Both the position numbers and the translations under genes were made by a program. From contig JAAAJB010000338.1 of assembly GCA_016098155.1 (NCBI GenBank), positions 1-38,872 of the forward strand: a stretch of DNA of 38,872 nucleotides, written 5' to 3'. Below the pieces are notes generated by a model. It was not told where the DNA came from and made no database searches. It saw only the letters and a list, made by a program, of their open reading frames with translations. The DNA is from Actinomortierella ambigua (taxonomy: Eukaryota; Mortierellomycota; Mortierellomycetes; Mortierellales; Mortierellaceae). Below are positions 1 through 11,368 of the stretch, one piece after another (position 1 is the stretch's first letter; each line of letters opens with the position of its first letter).

Positions 1-690
1 CACATACACACTCTCCCTCTCTCGCCTCTCCTCCTTTCTTCTTTGTTGTCGACGCTGTAAGTGCTCCCCCTCTCGTTCCCATTTCCTCTCACACATTGGA
101 CTCTCTTCTGCTACCGCTCACTCATTCACCGAAATACAGTACTCGTTTTCACAACCCTCATCCACCGTCCTTCGGCCCTCCATTCCTTTCCACCGTTCTA
201 GCCATATTCTCATTTCCTTGCCACTCATCTCATCCTTCAATTTTTTCTTCTTCTGTTCTCTTTCCTTCTCTTCTCTGTCGTCAACCATTTCCTCGCTCTT
301 CGGCCACCCTATATTGTCCTTTGACTACCATTGTTTTCCTTCCTTCCTTCTCTCCACCTACCATTTTCCTTTCATCCGCCAGTACCCTTCTCAACCATTC
401 TTGATCAACAGGGGAGGAACTCGACACGAACCGTATCGTTAAACTCGTCGCAACTCGTCTTCCTTTGCCCATAGCGTTCTTCGGCCCGCAGTGCCCTTTG
501 TGATTGCCGTCGTTGTCCAGGAGGACTATTGCCTCCTACTATAAAGCAGGCGGTCCAGCTCCCCCTCCCCCCCCGCCTGCTCCGCCTGTCCCTTGTCGCC
601 ATCTACACAGTCGACCTCTTTTCCTATCCACTCATTCTCTTCCTCATTCCACCCTCCCCCCCCTCTTCCCTCCCCTGGCCACAGTTTCGA
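1..690 (+). promoter_or_regulatory. CT-rich leader / 5' UTR of the MYB gene
   Basis: The stretch is pyrimidine-rich on the + strand and holds no convincing coding sequence. The open frames here are low-complexity Ser/Pro/Leu readings of CT tracts. A consensus donor (GTAAGT at 57-62) and a later acceptor (CCACAG ending at 684) could remove most of it as a leader intron. That would make the ATG at 691 the first AUG of the spliced message, since no ATG occurs in 1-56. This leader intron is inference. Confidence 0.4.
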
Positions 691-2443
691 ATGAAGACAC
701 GATCCGCCCTTCCACTACTCAATACATCGCATTTTGCCATGGAGCAATCGATGGAACGCCTGAGCTTTGGCTCGCCCAGCTCCAGTGATGACTCTGCCAC
801 CATGTCCCCGAACACATCATCGTGCACCCTTACGCCACCACCACTTCCTGCATACGCCAGCACAGCCACACCGACCATGCACTTTCAAGCCAACCCTCCT
901 CCTCCCCCACACCTTATGCATGCGCATGTGCACGGGCTCAGTTCTCCCTTCTCGATGACGCCCTTGCAGGCACAGAGCACCGCTCAACATCAGCAGCCGC
1001 GCCACTTTCCGCATCACCCCCACCAACAAGGTGGGCCAATGCCAGTCCATACCCCACACAACCACAACCATCAGCACCAGCAGCAGCAGCAGCAACAGCA
1101 GCATCAACAGCAGCAGCAGCAGCATCAACAGATGCACTCTTTCCAACCCCTACCATACACGTCCATGCTCCATACTCCGCAGGGCAGCCATGGCGGACAA
1201 GATCTCCCATACAGCCAGCCGCACAATTACACCATCATGGAGCACTCCAAATCGTCGTTTGAGGGATCATGGCAGCGACATGAGGTAAACATTCTCTTCG
1301 TCTCCCTTTTGCCTCCTTTCATTCAGTCATCCATTACCATTGGGGGTTTCCCTGCTTCTCCATGTATTAGATCTGCAATCTATCTATGCACGATCTCTGT
1401 GTGTCTATTTGCTGTTCTTTTTCCCTTTCCTCCCCTGGGCGGCACGCTCGTAATCCTATATTTTCCTGGGCATCCTGTACCCCGTCATTCACCACCACCA
1501 GATGTTTATCAGAAAAAAAGATTAGAAAAGGGGAAGAAGGAGGTTTAGGAAGAGAGCAAAAGAATGAATGAAGAAAAGGCGATAAAGAAAGAAAAGAAAA
1601 GAAAAGAAGAGACACAGAGAATGAGAGAACTGCAGTCTGTTGAATACACCTGCGTGTACACACTGTCCTGCTTTCTGTGAGATGCGTGCTCAGTGCATTT
1701 GGAGCTTTTGTAGCACATGTGGTGGCATCGTTCTTCCTCCCCTGACCGTTTGTAACGGGGGTGGGGCAGAAAGAGTTGGAAATGAGGGGCGACGGAGACA
1801 GACAGCAGACAGAGAACAAAAGAGTGAGAGAGCCAAAAACAAAAAAAAAAAACAAAAAAGAACTAGAGCAACGTTGGTTTTTCGCGTCTAGTTCTTTCTC
1901 TTGTTTACTTTTTTTTTTTAGGCTTGTTCATTCCAACCGACATTGGGCGGGAGGGACAACCAGGAGGTTACTGTACATGCATTTGTTCTCTGCTGAACAT
2001 GTGTCTGCCAACGAACGTTGCTGGTACATAACACATTCCAGCCCCCGTCCTGTGCCCTCACTTCTGCCCACCCCCTGCCCCACCCCCTCCCTGGAGCCAT
2101 CCATATCTCCGAGCCATCCTGTCTGCTGTCGCACTGACTGAATGCAGGAGCGTACCAAGGAGTGGTGGAACCATCCAACAAGAGCCCATTATGCCCTACT
2201 ATTGCTTCCCTCTCTTTTCGGGTTTCTTTTTCTGGGTGTTCTTTGTTTACATACCTTCTTCTCGTTTCCTTGCACCTTCTCTCTCTCTTGTTCATCACTC
2301 TACTCCTCCTCTGTCTCCTCTATCCCCTCGTCCAGATCATTCTCCCTTAATCGTCCGTACATTGCACCTCATCGTGCTTGCGTGCCAGCGTCTCCCCAAC
2401 ACCCTTTTCACGCCCACTCTCTTTGCTGCCCATCTACATTGCT

Positions 2444-2483
<40 letters not shown>

Positions 2484-3644
2484 GTCTCATTTGTCGCATA
2501 TTTCTTCTCCTCTCTTTCTCTTCCCTTCACTTTCCATATCTCTCTTTCTCCCTCCCTCCGTCCCCCTCCCTCTCATACACACACTCTATATCACTCGTCC
2601 ATTTGCTCGCTCTCTTGCTAATCTGCATCTGACCAAAGCACCTTGCACATCACCCTCTTGAACTTTTTTTTTCTGTTCTTGTCTCGCTCTCCCTCCATCT
2701 CACATCCATTTGCTCACATACGTACCATACACGCGTTTTCGTTACCTTTTTTTGTCATCTATATTTTAATTAACTCAGGACCGCATGTTGTCAGACGCTG
2801 TGACACACTGCGGCACAAAGTCATGGAGGGCTGTTGCTGACTACGCCTTCCCGGACGGCACACGGGATCCAAATGAATGCATGCACCGCTGGCGAGCCAT
2901 CACCAGCTCACGACCCCGGCAGGTCAAGGGCCCCTGGACAGACGAGGTACGTCCCCCTCTTACCTGTGAGACATCATGGTTTCTCTTCTTGGTCTAAGTC
3001 TCTCACACAACCGCTCACACAACGACCTCGACACACATCTGATGTGTGCATGTTGCGTTCGGGTTTATTTTCATTTGGTTGATCTACAGGAGGACCGCAA
3101 ACTTCGAGAACTTGTCAACGAGTATGGCCCTGAAAAATGGGTTTTCATTGCATCACGGATTGGAACACGTACTGGAAAGCAGTGCCGAGAGCGTTGGCAC
3201 AACCATCTCGACCCTCAGAGTAAGTTTTTTTTAAGAGTAAGAGTGGATGCGAATGGGTTTTGTGATAGCCAACTGTCCACCCAACTCCTCAACGGACTGT
3301 TTAAACTATTCGTCTAAAAGGACTCCATTTCCTGTAAGCTGTAAGCTGGTGTGGTCGCCACGGGGTGCCTGGTGGGTTCGTTGGGCACACATAGACACAC
3401 ACACATACACATATACACACAAATGCACAACTCCGTTCTCCCGCTCATTGTCGCTCGCTCGCTCTCTCATCTCACACACCTTTGCAATATCAATACCCAT
3501 GGGTCATCCCTCTTTGGCTTGAGCCCTCCCTGACTAACCACCCTCATTTTTACCTCTTCCCTCGTTCTTTCATTTGTTTGTTCGTTTGTGCGCTCGTTCC
3601 TTCTTTTGTTCGTTCTTTCCCTCCTTCCTTCCCTCCTTCCTTCC

Positions 3645-3695
<51 letters not shown>

Positions 3696-6474
3696 CCCTC
3701 ACTCCCTTTCCTTCCTCCTCTCCTTCCGCGATGCACTGGATTGTCATCCTTTCGCCTCCTTGATTTCTTACGTTGCAGTCAATAAAGCTCCGTTCACGCA
3801 TGAGGAGGACATGCAGATTCTGGAGCTCTACAGCAAGATGGGGTCCAAGTGGGCAGAAATGGCCAAGCATATGCCCGGTCGACCAGACAACGCTATCAAG
3901 AACCACTTCAACACGACCATGCAACGCAAGAAGCGACGCATGAGTCTGCCTGTGATCCATGGCGACCTGCTCCTCAACGGCGCCAGCAGGATCTCGTCCC
4001 TCGAGGGTTCTCCTCTATCCAGCATCTCGGGTCACCACCATCACCTTGGCCACCCATATCATCATCACCACCACCACCATCATCACGGCGCAGCACCACG
4101 GTCGCCAGCACTACCCATCAACGCCCCTGCACGGTTCATGCCCTACGAACGTCGCCACTCACTACCCGTATCCCACGCCATCTTGTCGCCCACCTCTACC
4201 CCCTCACCTTCGGCACATGTGGCAGCAGCAGCAGCAGCGGCAGCAGCACCGTTCTTGATCCTTCCTTCGCCGCCAAAGACACCCGACCTGGGTCGCCGAG
4301 CCAGCCTACCAACATGGGGATCAACACCACCTCCACATGCACGGGCAATGACAGGGGCCAGTCTGCTTTGTTCGACGACGTCTGTTCCAACACTCCCTAG
4401 TATTTCAACATTGGTACAGGACGCTTCCTCTTCATCCTCATCGTCGTCTTCTTCCTCTTCAGCACCAACATCAGCATCAGCACCGTCGTTGTCGTCTTCA
4501 TCGTCTACCTCGACCTCTTCTGCTTCCACCACATGTGGCACCTCATCCATGCTGCCCCCACCACCGCCCTTCCGCACCCCTTCGTCAACCCCGGCTCCAG
4601 CGTTAGACCTGTCTAAGCGCCATCCTCCTTTCACGCGCTTCTCAGCATCGCCCTCCTGTCCCTCTCATCAACAGAGCCCTAGCCTTTCACAGACGGATGC
4701 GTTCTCAAGTGGTCAGCAGCAGCAGCAGCAGCAAAACCACCACCACCACCACAGCCAACAACAACAACAACAACAGCAGCAACAGCAACATCTTTTTGCA
4801 TCGTCCATGTCTCGATTGAACAACTCTATCTCCTCCTCATCCTCTTCACGGTTCAATGGACTGTCTTCCCCATACTCTCCTCCACCACGCCCAATATCAG
4901 GACCCTTGTCGGATGTACCGCCGCCAGGCCAGCCCGGGTGGCCCGTCAGCAGTGCCATCGATGGTAGCAGTGGTGGAAACAACAACAACAGCAGCAGCAG
5001 CAATAGTGGTGGTGGTGAGCAGCGCCCATCTCCACCATCGTCCTGCCCACCCAAGTCGCCTGCAGCTCGCGCCGCGATGATGTTTGCCCAACAACAACAG
5101 CAGCAGCAACAAAATCATCAACATCAACAGCGCGAGCAACTCAAGTATGCGTATTCGCCTGTCCAGGCTCCTGGTACTACGCCGTCTCCCCATTCGTTCT
5201 ACCATCAGCAGCAGCAACAGCAGCAGTACAGCCACCACAATGGCCATCATCACCCATATCCTCCACAGCACCACCATCACCACAGCCATCAGCAGCAGCA
5301 GCAACGACCCTATGCATGCCACTCTGCTCCCATTCCTTCGACAACGCCAGACTATAGTATGCGATTCTCACCAGCAGCAGCGGCAGCAGCAGCAGCAGAC
5401 GCGACAGCCATGTCATCTGCTACTACTGCTGCTACTGCTACCACCATCTCGCGCCAGATGATGAACGACCGCCTGATGCTTCGTCGTGCATCCTGCCCAG
5501 CACTGGACAGCCTCGCCTCGATGGCCGAGCGGTGTGGCCGGGCCATGAAGCGCGAGGCGTTTTTGGAGGGACTGGATGGTCGATATGGCAATCGTGGTCT
5601 ATTGGAGGAGGACGAGGATGAGGAGGACGAGGAGGATGAAGAGGACGAAGAGGATGAAGAATTCGAAGAGCAAAAAGAGGAGGAAAGGGTGTCGGTGGTG
5701 TTGGAGGAGGAGAAGAATGGTCGTGGTCGTGATGATGACAAGGTGGAAGCAAACGAGGACAGCGACCACGGTATGATGAGGGATCACCAACATGAGCACC
5801 GGCGGCATCAGGAAGAAAGACCACTATGCAGCAGTCGTCGACGAGAGGACGCTACAGGACCGATCCACCCTCGATCGCCAGCATCGCCCACGTCGTCACC
5901 GTCGTCGTCGTCGTCGTCGTCATCATCATCTTCTTCTCCTTCTTCATCCTCACACTCATCGTCTTTGGGATTGCTTGCAAAGCCAAAAGGAGGTGTAGAG
6001 GTTGAGAGCGTGCCGATGCCGGCGATCCACGAAGTCGAAGACGAGGAGATGGAGGAGGTCGCACAAGTGGAAGAGCTGGGAATAGGACAAGCCAAAGGCC
6101 AAGGAGAACAAGAGGAAGAAGGGGAGGAGGAAGATGAGGTCATTCTCAGTTCTGGTCAGGTTCGACTCGATCATGGTCGTGCCTATGCCTCATCCAACTC
6201 CTCCGTCAACACGTCGCCTCTGAAGGCTCCGAACCAGCTGAGGCACCCGCGACGACTGCAGCAACGCAAGGCGCTGGAGGGCCGAGTGGAAGCCAGCGAG
6301 GACAGAGCGGTCAGGATGGAGAATCAAGACGCGGAGGAAGAAGAGCAAGAAAACGAAGAGGACGACGAGGAGGACAGTCGCCATCTCGACGACGTCGAGA
6401 CACTTCGACCCCTGGCCTCGGCGGGTCGACGGACGGCGATGATGATGTCGATCGAGAACCTGGTCTGTTGCTGA
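691..6474 (+). CDS. c-Myb-like three-repeat (R1R2R3) MYB transcription factor
   Basis: Nuclear sequence-specific DNA-binding regulator; target genes cannot be told. Exons: 691-1284, 2779-2946, 3090-3219, 3779-6474; all junctions are GT-AG and keep frame, giving 1195 aa. MYB repeats: R1 about 192-245 (W194, W214, W236, with a short insertion before helix 3), R2 about 248-297 (W251, W271, W290; KQCRERWHNHL is nearly the vertebrate c-Myb recognition helix, including its Cys), R3 about 300-351 (F303, W322, F341; PGRPDNAIKNHF), followed by a basic QRKKRR likely to serve nuclear import. The remaining ~850 residues are low complexity: poly-His, poly-Ala, poly-Ser, poly-Gln and a long Glu/Asp tract, with four RRxS(L/C)P motifs. 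The N-terminus is also Gln/His-rich. Start choice: ATG 739 has a better context (GCCATGG, 1179 aa), and 529 is in frame but adds a hydrophobic leader-like stretch. Identity of the DNA-binding domain is secure; the start is not. Confidence 0.85.
1285..2778 (+). other. Intron 1 of the MYB gene (1494 nt, unusually long)
   Basis: GTAAAC donor at 1285 and CTCAG acceptor at 2778. It splits repeat R1 just after WQRHE. Most other introns in the window are about 90-170 nt. It carries a purine-rich block (about 1503-1625) and, further on, a long pyrimidine-rich block (about 2190-2760) with a (CT)n microsatellite at 2447-2481. If retained, translation runs on to a stop at 1546-1548 and would give a protein without the DNA-binding domain. 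Confidence 0.7.
3615..3691. repeat. (TTCC)n/(CT)n simple repeat in MYB intron 3
   Basis: TTCC/CTCC units (3615-3646) run into an uninterrupted CT tract up to 3691. It lies inside the 559-nt intron 3220-3778 and acts as a very long polypyrimidine tract upstream of the exon 4 acceptor. Confidence 0.9.
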
Positions 6475-7454
6475 TCGAATCGTCTCAAAGGGAGGAGCAT
6501 TCTTGTCGTTTGCACCATGGACTGGGAGGTGGCTATGGCGTTTGGCCTGTATATGTGTGTGCGTGTGTTTTCTTTGTGAGGTCTGTCTGTCTGTCTATCG
6601 GGGTTTTGTTTGTTTGCTCGAGTTCTTTTTCATCTTTTTTTTTGTGACATGTGTATCCCATCCTGCCCTTTTCTTTCCCCTCCCAAATCCCGTACTTCCA
6701 TATCTCCACTGGATCTCTCTCCCAAATTTTTGTTTACGCTTCCCCACACCACACGGCCGTGTAATTGTTTCAGACCATGTCACTCCTTCCCTTGCTTCCT
6801 TCGCACCGTCTCTCTGTCACGCTCTCCCTCCCTCCCTCCCTCTTTCTCTCTCCACCCTATCTCTCTTCTCGCCATCCGCCTTTGATTCTGCATGTACTTA
6901 TTGATCACCCCTTACCTCCGCCGAAAACTCTTGGTATATTCCCTAATCTTTCACTTTTTTGTTCCATTTCCCCTCACGTTGCCTTTACGCTGCATTTTAT
7001 CTTCCGCTCTCTTTTTTTTGTGTATGCTGTTTTACTGCTCCCATTGCTTCCCTGTCAAAAAGACTAGAAAAAAAATAAATCGAATCAGTTTTCAATCTCT
7101 TTGGAACGCGACAAAAACAAAAAAAAAAAAAAAAAAAAAAGTCGTTCACAACAAAGGCAAGGTAGGGTCGGACATAGCGGGTGTTGATATGCGAAAGGAA
7201 AGAGAAGGGAGGAGAAGAAAAGAAAAGAAAAGCGCAGTTACTTGTTCATGGCGCGACTACAGGTGTCGTTTTTATTTTTTGGGTACAAAACTTTGTGGGT
7301 CGTAAAAATAAAGAGTGGATGGGGGACGTGGATCGTAACAGGGTGGGGCATCATTTAGGTACTTGGCAAATATGTATAGGTGAGAGATGTTCGTTTCCTC
7401 TGCTTTGGGGCATTAAGTCTGGGTTGTACATGTGCGTGTCAATAGAGCGCTGCT
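6475..7454. other. Convergent intergenic region, 3' ends of MYB and ABP1
   Basis: CT-rich 3' flank of the MYB gene, a 22-nt A tract (7119-7140) and purine-rich sequence. No coding potential beyond low-complexity readings. Confidence 0.6.
7271..7276 (-). terminator. Poly(A) signal AATAAA for ABP1
   Basis: AATAAA on the minus strand about 180 nt after the ABP1 stop codon; the only canonical signal noticed close to this 3' end. Confidence 0.4.
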
Positions 7455-10164
7455 TCATTGATGCAGCTCGACATAGTTGGCCGGAAAGAGACCAGTCTCG
7501 CCCTTGTGATTGACGCCTTGCCACCAGTCATCGGTGACCTGCTCAATCTCCAGAATTGTCTCGCCCTCGACAAACGAAATCTCGTTCGGCTCTCCTGCCG
7601 CATAATCATACAATGCCACCGCTGACGGTTTGTCCGAGGCATGACTAGCACCAGCACCAGCACCAGCAGCATGGTAGCTTGCTTCCTCATGCGCCGCTGC
7701 AGTAGCCTCTGCAGCTTCTGCCTCTGCAGCAGCAGCAGCAGCAGCCGCCCCATCATCATAATGATCCTGATGGGCATGTTCAATCAGCTCCACATAATTT
7801 GCCGGGAACAAGCCCGATCGAGCACCGTCCTCAGACTCGCCACTCCACCATCCAACATCGAGTTCCGAGACATTAAACAGAATCTCGCCCTCGAGCAACG
7901 ACATCTCATTCGCTTCTGCGGCCTCGTACGAATACAAGACCACCGCCGACTTGCTCTGTGGGCCAGTGGCCCGTTCCGGGTGCTCCGATGACGCAATCAA
8001 GGCATCGGCACCGGCATTGACCGATTTCGCCGCTGCAGCGTGCATGTCTTCTTGCAGGCGACGTTCACTCTCGTCCTCTTCCTCTTGATGACGACGACGA
8101 GCCTCCTCTTCTGCTGCTGCTGCCGCCGCAGCGGCAGCGGCTTCCTCCTCGGCCGCTCGCCTCCGTGCCTCGGCCTCTTCGGCCTCTTGTAACTCGCGAT
8201 GACGACGACGCTCCTCCTCCTCTTCTTCTTCAGCTCGCTTCCTTGCTGCATCTACAGCGGCCGCAGAGGCAGCAGCAGCAGTAACAGCAGCAGCAGCCGC
8301 CGCCGCCTCTGCCTCACGCGCCTCCTCCTCCTTTCGGGCCCGCGCCCGTGCGGCCTCAATCTCTCCCTGTTCACGGGCCTTGGCAGCCTCTCGCGCAGCA
8401 CGGGCGCCCATCTCGGCCTCCTCCTTCTCCTTTGCCTGTCGGGCCTTCTCCTGCTGTTCGTCCTCCTGTCTTTGCCGACGCAATCTCTCTTCCTCTTCTT
8501 GCTTCGCCTTCTTCCTCTCCATCTCCTCCTGCAGCCTTCGCTCCTCGGCTACACGGCTCGCCGCTGCTGACTGATCGGCAGCATTCTCACGCGCCTCACG
8601 GTCCTTGATCTCTTGCTCGATCCGAGCACGCTCCTCTCGCTCGCGCTGCTCGCGCTCCAGCCGCATCTGCGCAGCCTTGTTCATCGTCGGCTCATTCCGC
8701 TCGACGGCATAGCTTGACAGCGATGAGGGCGGCGCCACACGGTTGAAGCCTGCGGCCGAGGGTGGGACGTACGAGGAGCCACCGCCTGAACGCCACGAGG
8801 GTGTCGAGGTGGTGGTGGTGGAAGATGGGGTAGGGGGTGTGAAGGGTTTTGTGGGGGTGCTGCTGGACGAGTAGGAAGAGGTGGATGTCGTAGCGGTGTT
8901 GGTGGTGGTCGAGGACGTAGAGGACGAAGAGATGCCAGCAGGGTTCCAACGAGCAGAGACGGGTGTCGAGGACGCAGGCATGACGGGCTTGGATGAGGCT
9001 CCCACCGAGTACTTTAATTAGAGAAGAAATTAAACTTTTTGAGTGCTCAATTGTTTTTCGACTATTTTTCACTCTCTCCACAAAGAAAGAAGAACGAGAA
9101 CGAGCTATTCCCGGGGATCATTTTGGGAATGAAAAGAATGTTTTTTTTTTTTTTTTTTTTTTGGCTTCTTCCTTACCTTGGGAGTTGGCTCTGGCTTGGG
9201 AGCAGTACGCTGCATGGCAGCAATGTCGGGGACCTCCGTCTTCTTGTAGGCTGATTGAAGGGGCGAGATGAGATCACGGCCCTTGGAGGTCTCCTTGTGG
9301 AACGAGTACTTTGAGGCCGAGGCCTCGTCGATCCTCTTCATGATCTGCTGGGGTGTCACATCAGCCTCTGAACGCGCGTTGATTTGCAAATGGTATCCCT
9401 AAAATAAAGAGCAGGAAGAGGGAGCAATTGAACAAACAGGAAGGGAGGTGAGCATCACTGAGAAACACGCCAAGTCGAGTTTGTTAGAAGAGAGGGACCG
9501 GGGGGTTGCGTTACCTTGAGGAAACGAGCAACGTCTGCCAGGTGCGTGTTGAACAGACCTTTCTTGGACTCTGGGACACCGTCACCACACTATATTTAAA
9601 ATAGATGACGAGTTAGAAATCAGTTTTTGCCAAGCAAATTCATATTGCAACGAAACAAAGGCTGTGCGGGTGAACAGGAGAGTTCCAGTACCCCGTCGAG
9701 AGAATGTTCCGTGTTCTCCACAGGCAAAACTTTCGACCGCCAAGAAGAATGCATTGCCATTTCTCCATCTGGAAATGGTGGGTCATTATCCTCTCCTCTC
9801 CCCTCATCCCCCACGGTCCCTTTTTCATGTGACATGGTTAGCAATAGTGGTAATGGTGCAATGGCAAAGATAAGGGCAATTCTCTTCTTCGTCTTCTTCT
9901 GCTTACCCATCCAATGAGGACAAACTTGTTGAGGCTAGAGTTTGGGTCAGTGACGCGTGCAAAGGCGTACTGGATCTTGCCGTCAACAAACTCTTCCTGG
10001 AGCTCGTCGAGGCCGCCGTTGCCGGTGCCGAGGACCTTGAGGTCGTTGGTGCCCTTGTCGTAGCCAAACAGGGCCCAGTCGTTACCGGACGACGAATTGA
10101 GGATGTCCTCGTATGTGACGCGCAGGTCCTTGCCGTGCGTAGTGAAGTTGACCTGGAGACTCAT
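7455..10164 (-). CDS. ABP1: Actin-binding protein Abp1 (drebrin-like): ADF-H domain plus two SH3 domains
   Basis: Cortical actin-patch adaptor. In yeast, Abp1 binds F-actin through its ADF-H domain, activates Arp2/3 and recruits endocytic kinases and partners through SH3. Exons on the minus strand: 10164-9907, 9589-9515, 9398-9177, 9011-7455; phase 0 throughout, 703 aa. ADF-H covers about 1-135 (exons 1-3), with family signatures such as [24 protein letters not shown] and KFVLIGW. Residues about 240-520 are a charged Glu/Arg/Ala-rich region, predicted helical or coiled coil. SH3-1 is 538-594 and SH3-2 is 646-703; both show ALYDY/VLYSY, WW and [12 protein letters not shown]3-2 ends the protein. 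Two SH3 domains resemble S. pombe App1 more than S. cerevisiae Abp1, which has one. No acidic Arp2/3-binding motif of the yeast type was seen. Intron 3 contains a 20+ A/T homopolymer next to the donor. Identity is very secure; the exon 4 acceptor (AAAG) is the least certain boundary. Confidence 0.93.
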
Positions 10165-11358
10165 TCTCTTTTTCTTCTTCTTCTTCTTCTTTTGAGAGTG
10201 TGAAGGTTGTTGTTGGTGTCCTGCGTCGTTGCTTGCTGTAAATGAGTAGGTTGTATGGGTGTTTGATGGCTGTTTGAGATGGTCAGAGAGAGAATGAGAG
10301 AGAAGAGTGAGTTACAGTGCATGCACGGGATGTGCGCTTGCTCATTGTCGGCAGCAGTTGTACCAGCAACAGAAGGGGGTTTCTTACATGGGCGACGAGG
10401 AGGAGATGAGTGCTGAGGAGAAAGTAGTGAGAAATACAATTTTTTAAAGAGGGTTGCCAAATTTATAAATCTCTGGACAATGACGTTTTGACAAAAGGGG
10501 TACACGGAGGGGACACGCGAGATGAAATACCCTGTGAACCCTCATGACATGACAAACCACTTGATATACACACGCACTCACGTACACTTATACACATCAC
10601 ATATTTCAATATATCCACAGTCGCGAAATGAGAACCCGAAGAGTTTGGAGCGTATCCTCTCCTCTGTCCGATGGTGGCGCAAGGAGGACCATTCTCTTTT
10701 GCCACCAAAGCAGTCGAGTGACGGCTCGACTGATGGCTTGACTGAAGGATTGACTGAAGGATTGACTGATGGCTTGATTGATGGCTTGATTTCCTTTGGC
10801 TGCAACGAGGAAGTGAACAATGGATAGTGTTGAAAACCCTAAAGTGCATTGTTCTATTACTGCTGCTGCCAGGGTTGAATACATCCGTTTACGAACTTCT
10901 ATGCTACTCTCGAGAGGCAGATTCGAGTTTATTGTAGCTTCTCTCTCTCCTGTTTCGCGTCTTTTCGCGACAAAACGAAAAAAACAACAACAACTAGGGG
11001 TGTAGAAAATCACCCAACTCGGGCTGAATGTTTTGTTAAGTGCCGAATGAATATCATTTTGATTGTTGCCACCATTGTCGGACGGACCGCAACGACAGGA
11101 CAGGATGCAATAGGATGAAAGACCGTAGGGTTGTCTATCCCCCGCTACGAACAAAACAACAAAAAGAGGCTCAATCGATTTTACCCCTACCCCCTCTCGC
11201 CCTCAAAAACGCTATCGCATCTGTTTGTTACTTCAGGAGACAGTTGAGTGAGGGGAGAGGCTGGGTGGTGCATGCATTTTTTTTACCACAAATGTGACAT
11301 TGGAATGTACAGGAAGAAGAGTGAGAGGGGGAAGGAGAAGAGTTTTGCCATCCTCTGC
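10165..11358. other. Intergenic: ABP1 promoter and 3' flank of the RING gene
   Basis: A TTC/CT-rich segment directly precedes the ABP1 start on its sense strand. The rest shows no recognisable gene. Open frames up to about 180 codons exist on the minus strand, but they are Ser/Cys-rich, lack family motifs and overlap the 12-bp tandem repeat. Confidence 0.5.
10728..10792. repeat. 12-bp tandem repeat, about five copies
   Basis: Units read GACTGATGGCTT, GACTGAAGGATT (twice), GACTGATGGCTT and GATTGATGGCTT, followed by a partial unit. The unit length is a multiple of three, so it stays open in several frames and creates false ORFs on both strands. Confidence 0.85.
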
Positions 11359-11364
11359 TTTATT
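11359..11364 (-). terminator. Poly(A) signal AATAAA for the RING gene
   Basis: AATAAA on the minus strand, five bases after the stop codon of the RING-H2 membrane protein gene. Confidence 0.4.
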
Positions 11365-11368
11365 TCTT

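Noticed and set aside
529..690. Upstream in-frame start for the MYB protein at 529
   Set aside because: It adds 54 residues read from a pyrimidine tract, hydrophobic and Pro/Ser-rich. A plausible leader-intron acceptor at 684 lies between it and the likely start.
2447..2481. CRISPR array or structured repeat
   Set aside because: It is a plain dinucleotide microsatellite; no spacer-repeat periodicity exists anywhere in the window.
2142..2661. Overlapping + strand frames rich in Ser, Leu, Pro and Phe
   Set aside because: These are readings of CT-rich intron 1 of the MYB gene, including a (CT)n microsatellite. They repeat in all three frames.
4143..5741. Minus-strand frames opposite MYB exon 4 (poly-Glu, poly-Cys, poly-Ser)
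   Set aside because: They are complements of CAG, CAC and TCN homopolymer codons in the MYB coding sequence.
10606..11154. 182-codon minus-strand frame between RING and ABP1
   Set aside because: Its composition is irregular, part of it is the 12-bp minisatellite, it has no family motif and no paired splice or promoter evidence.
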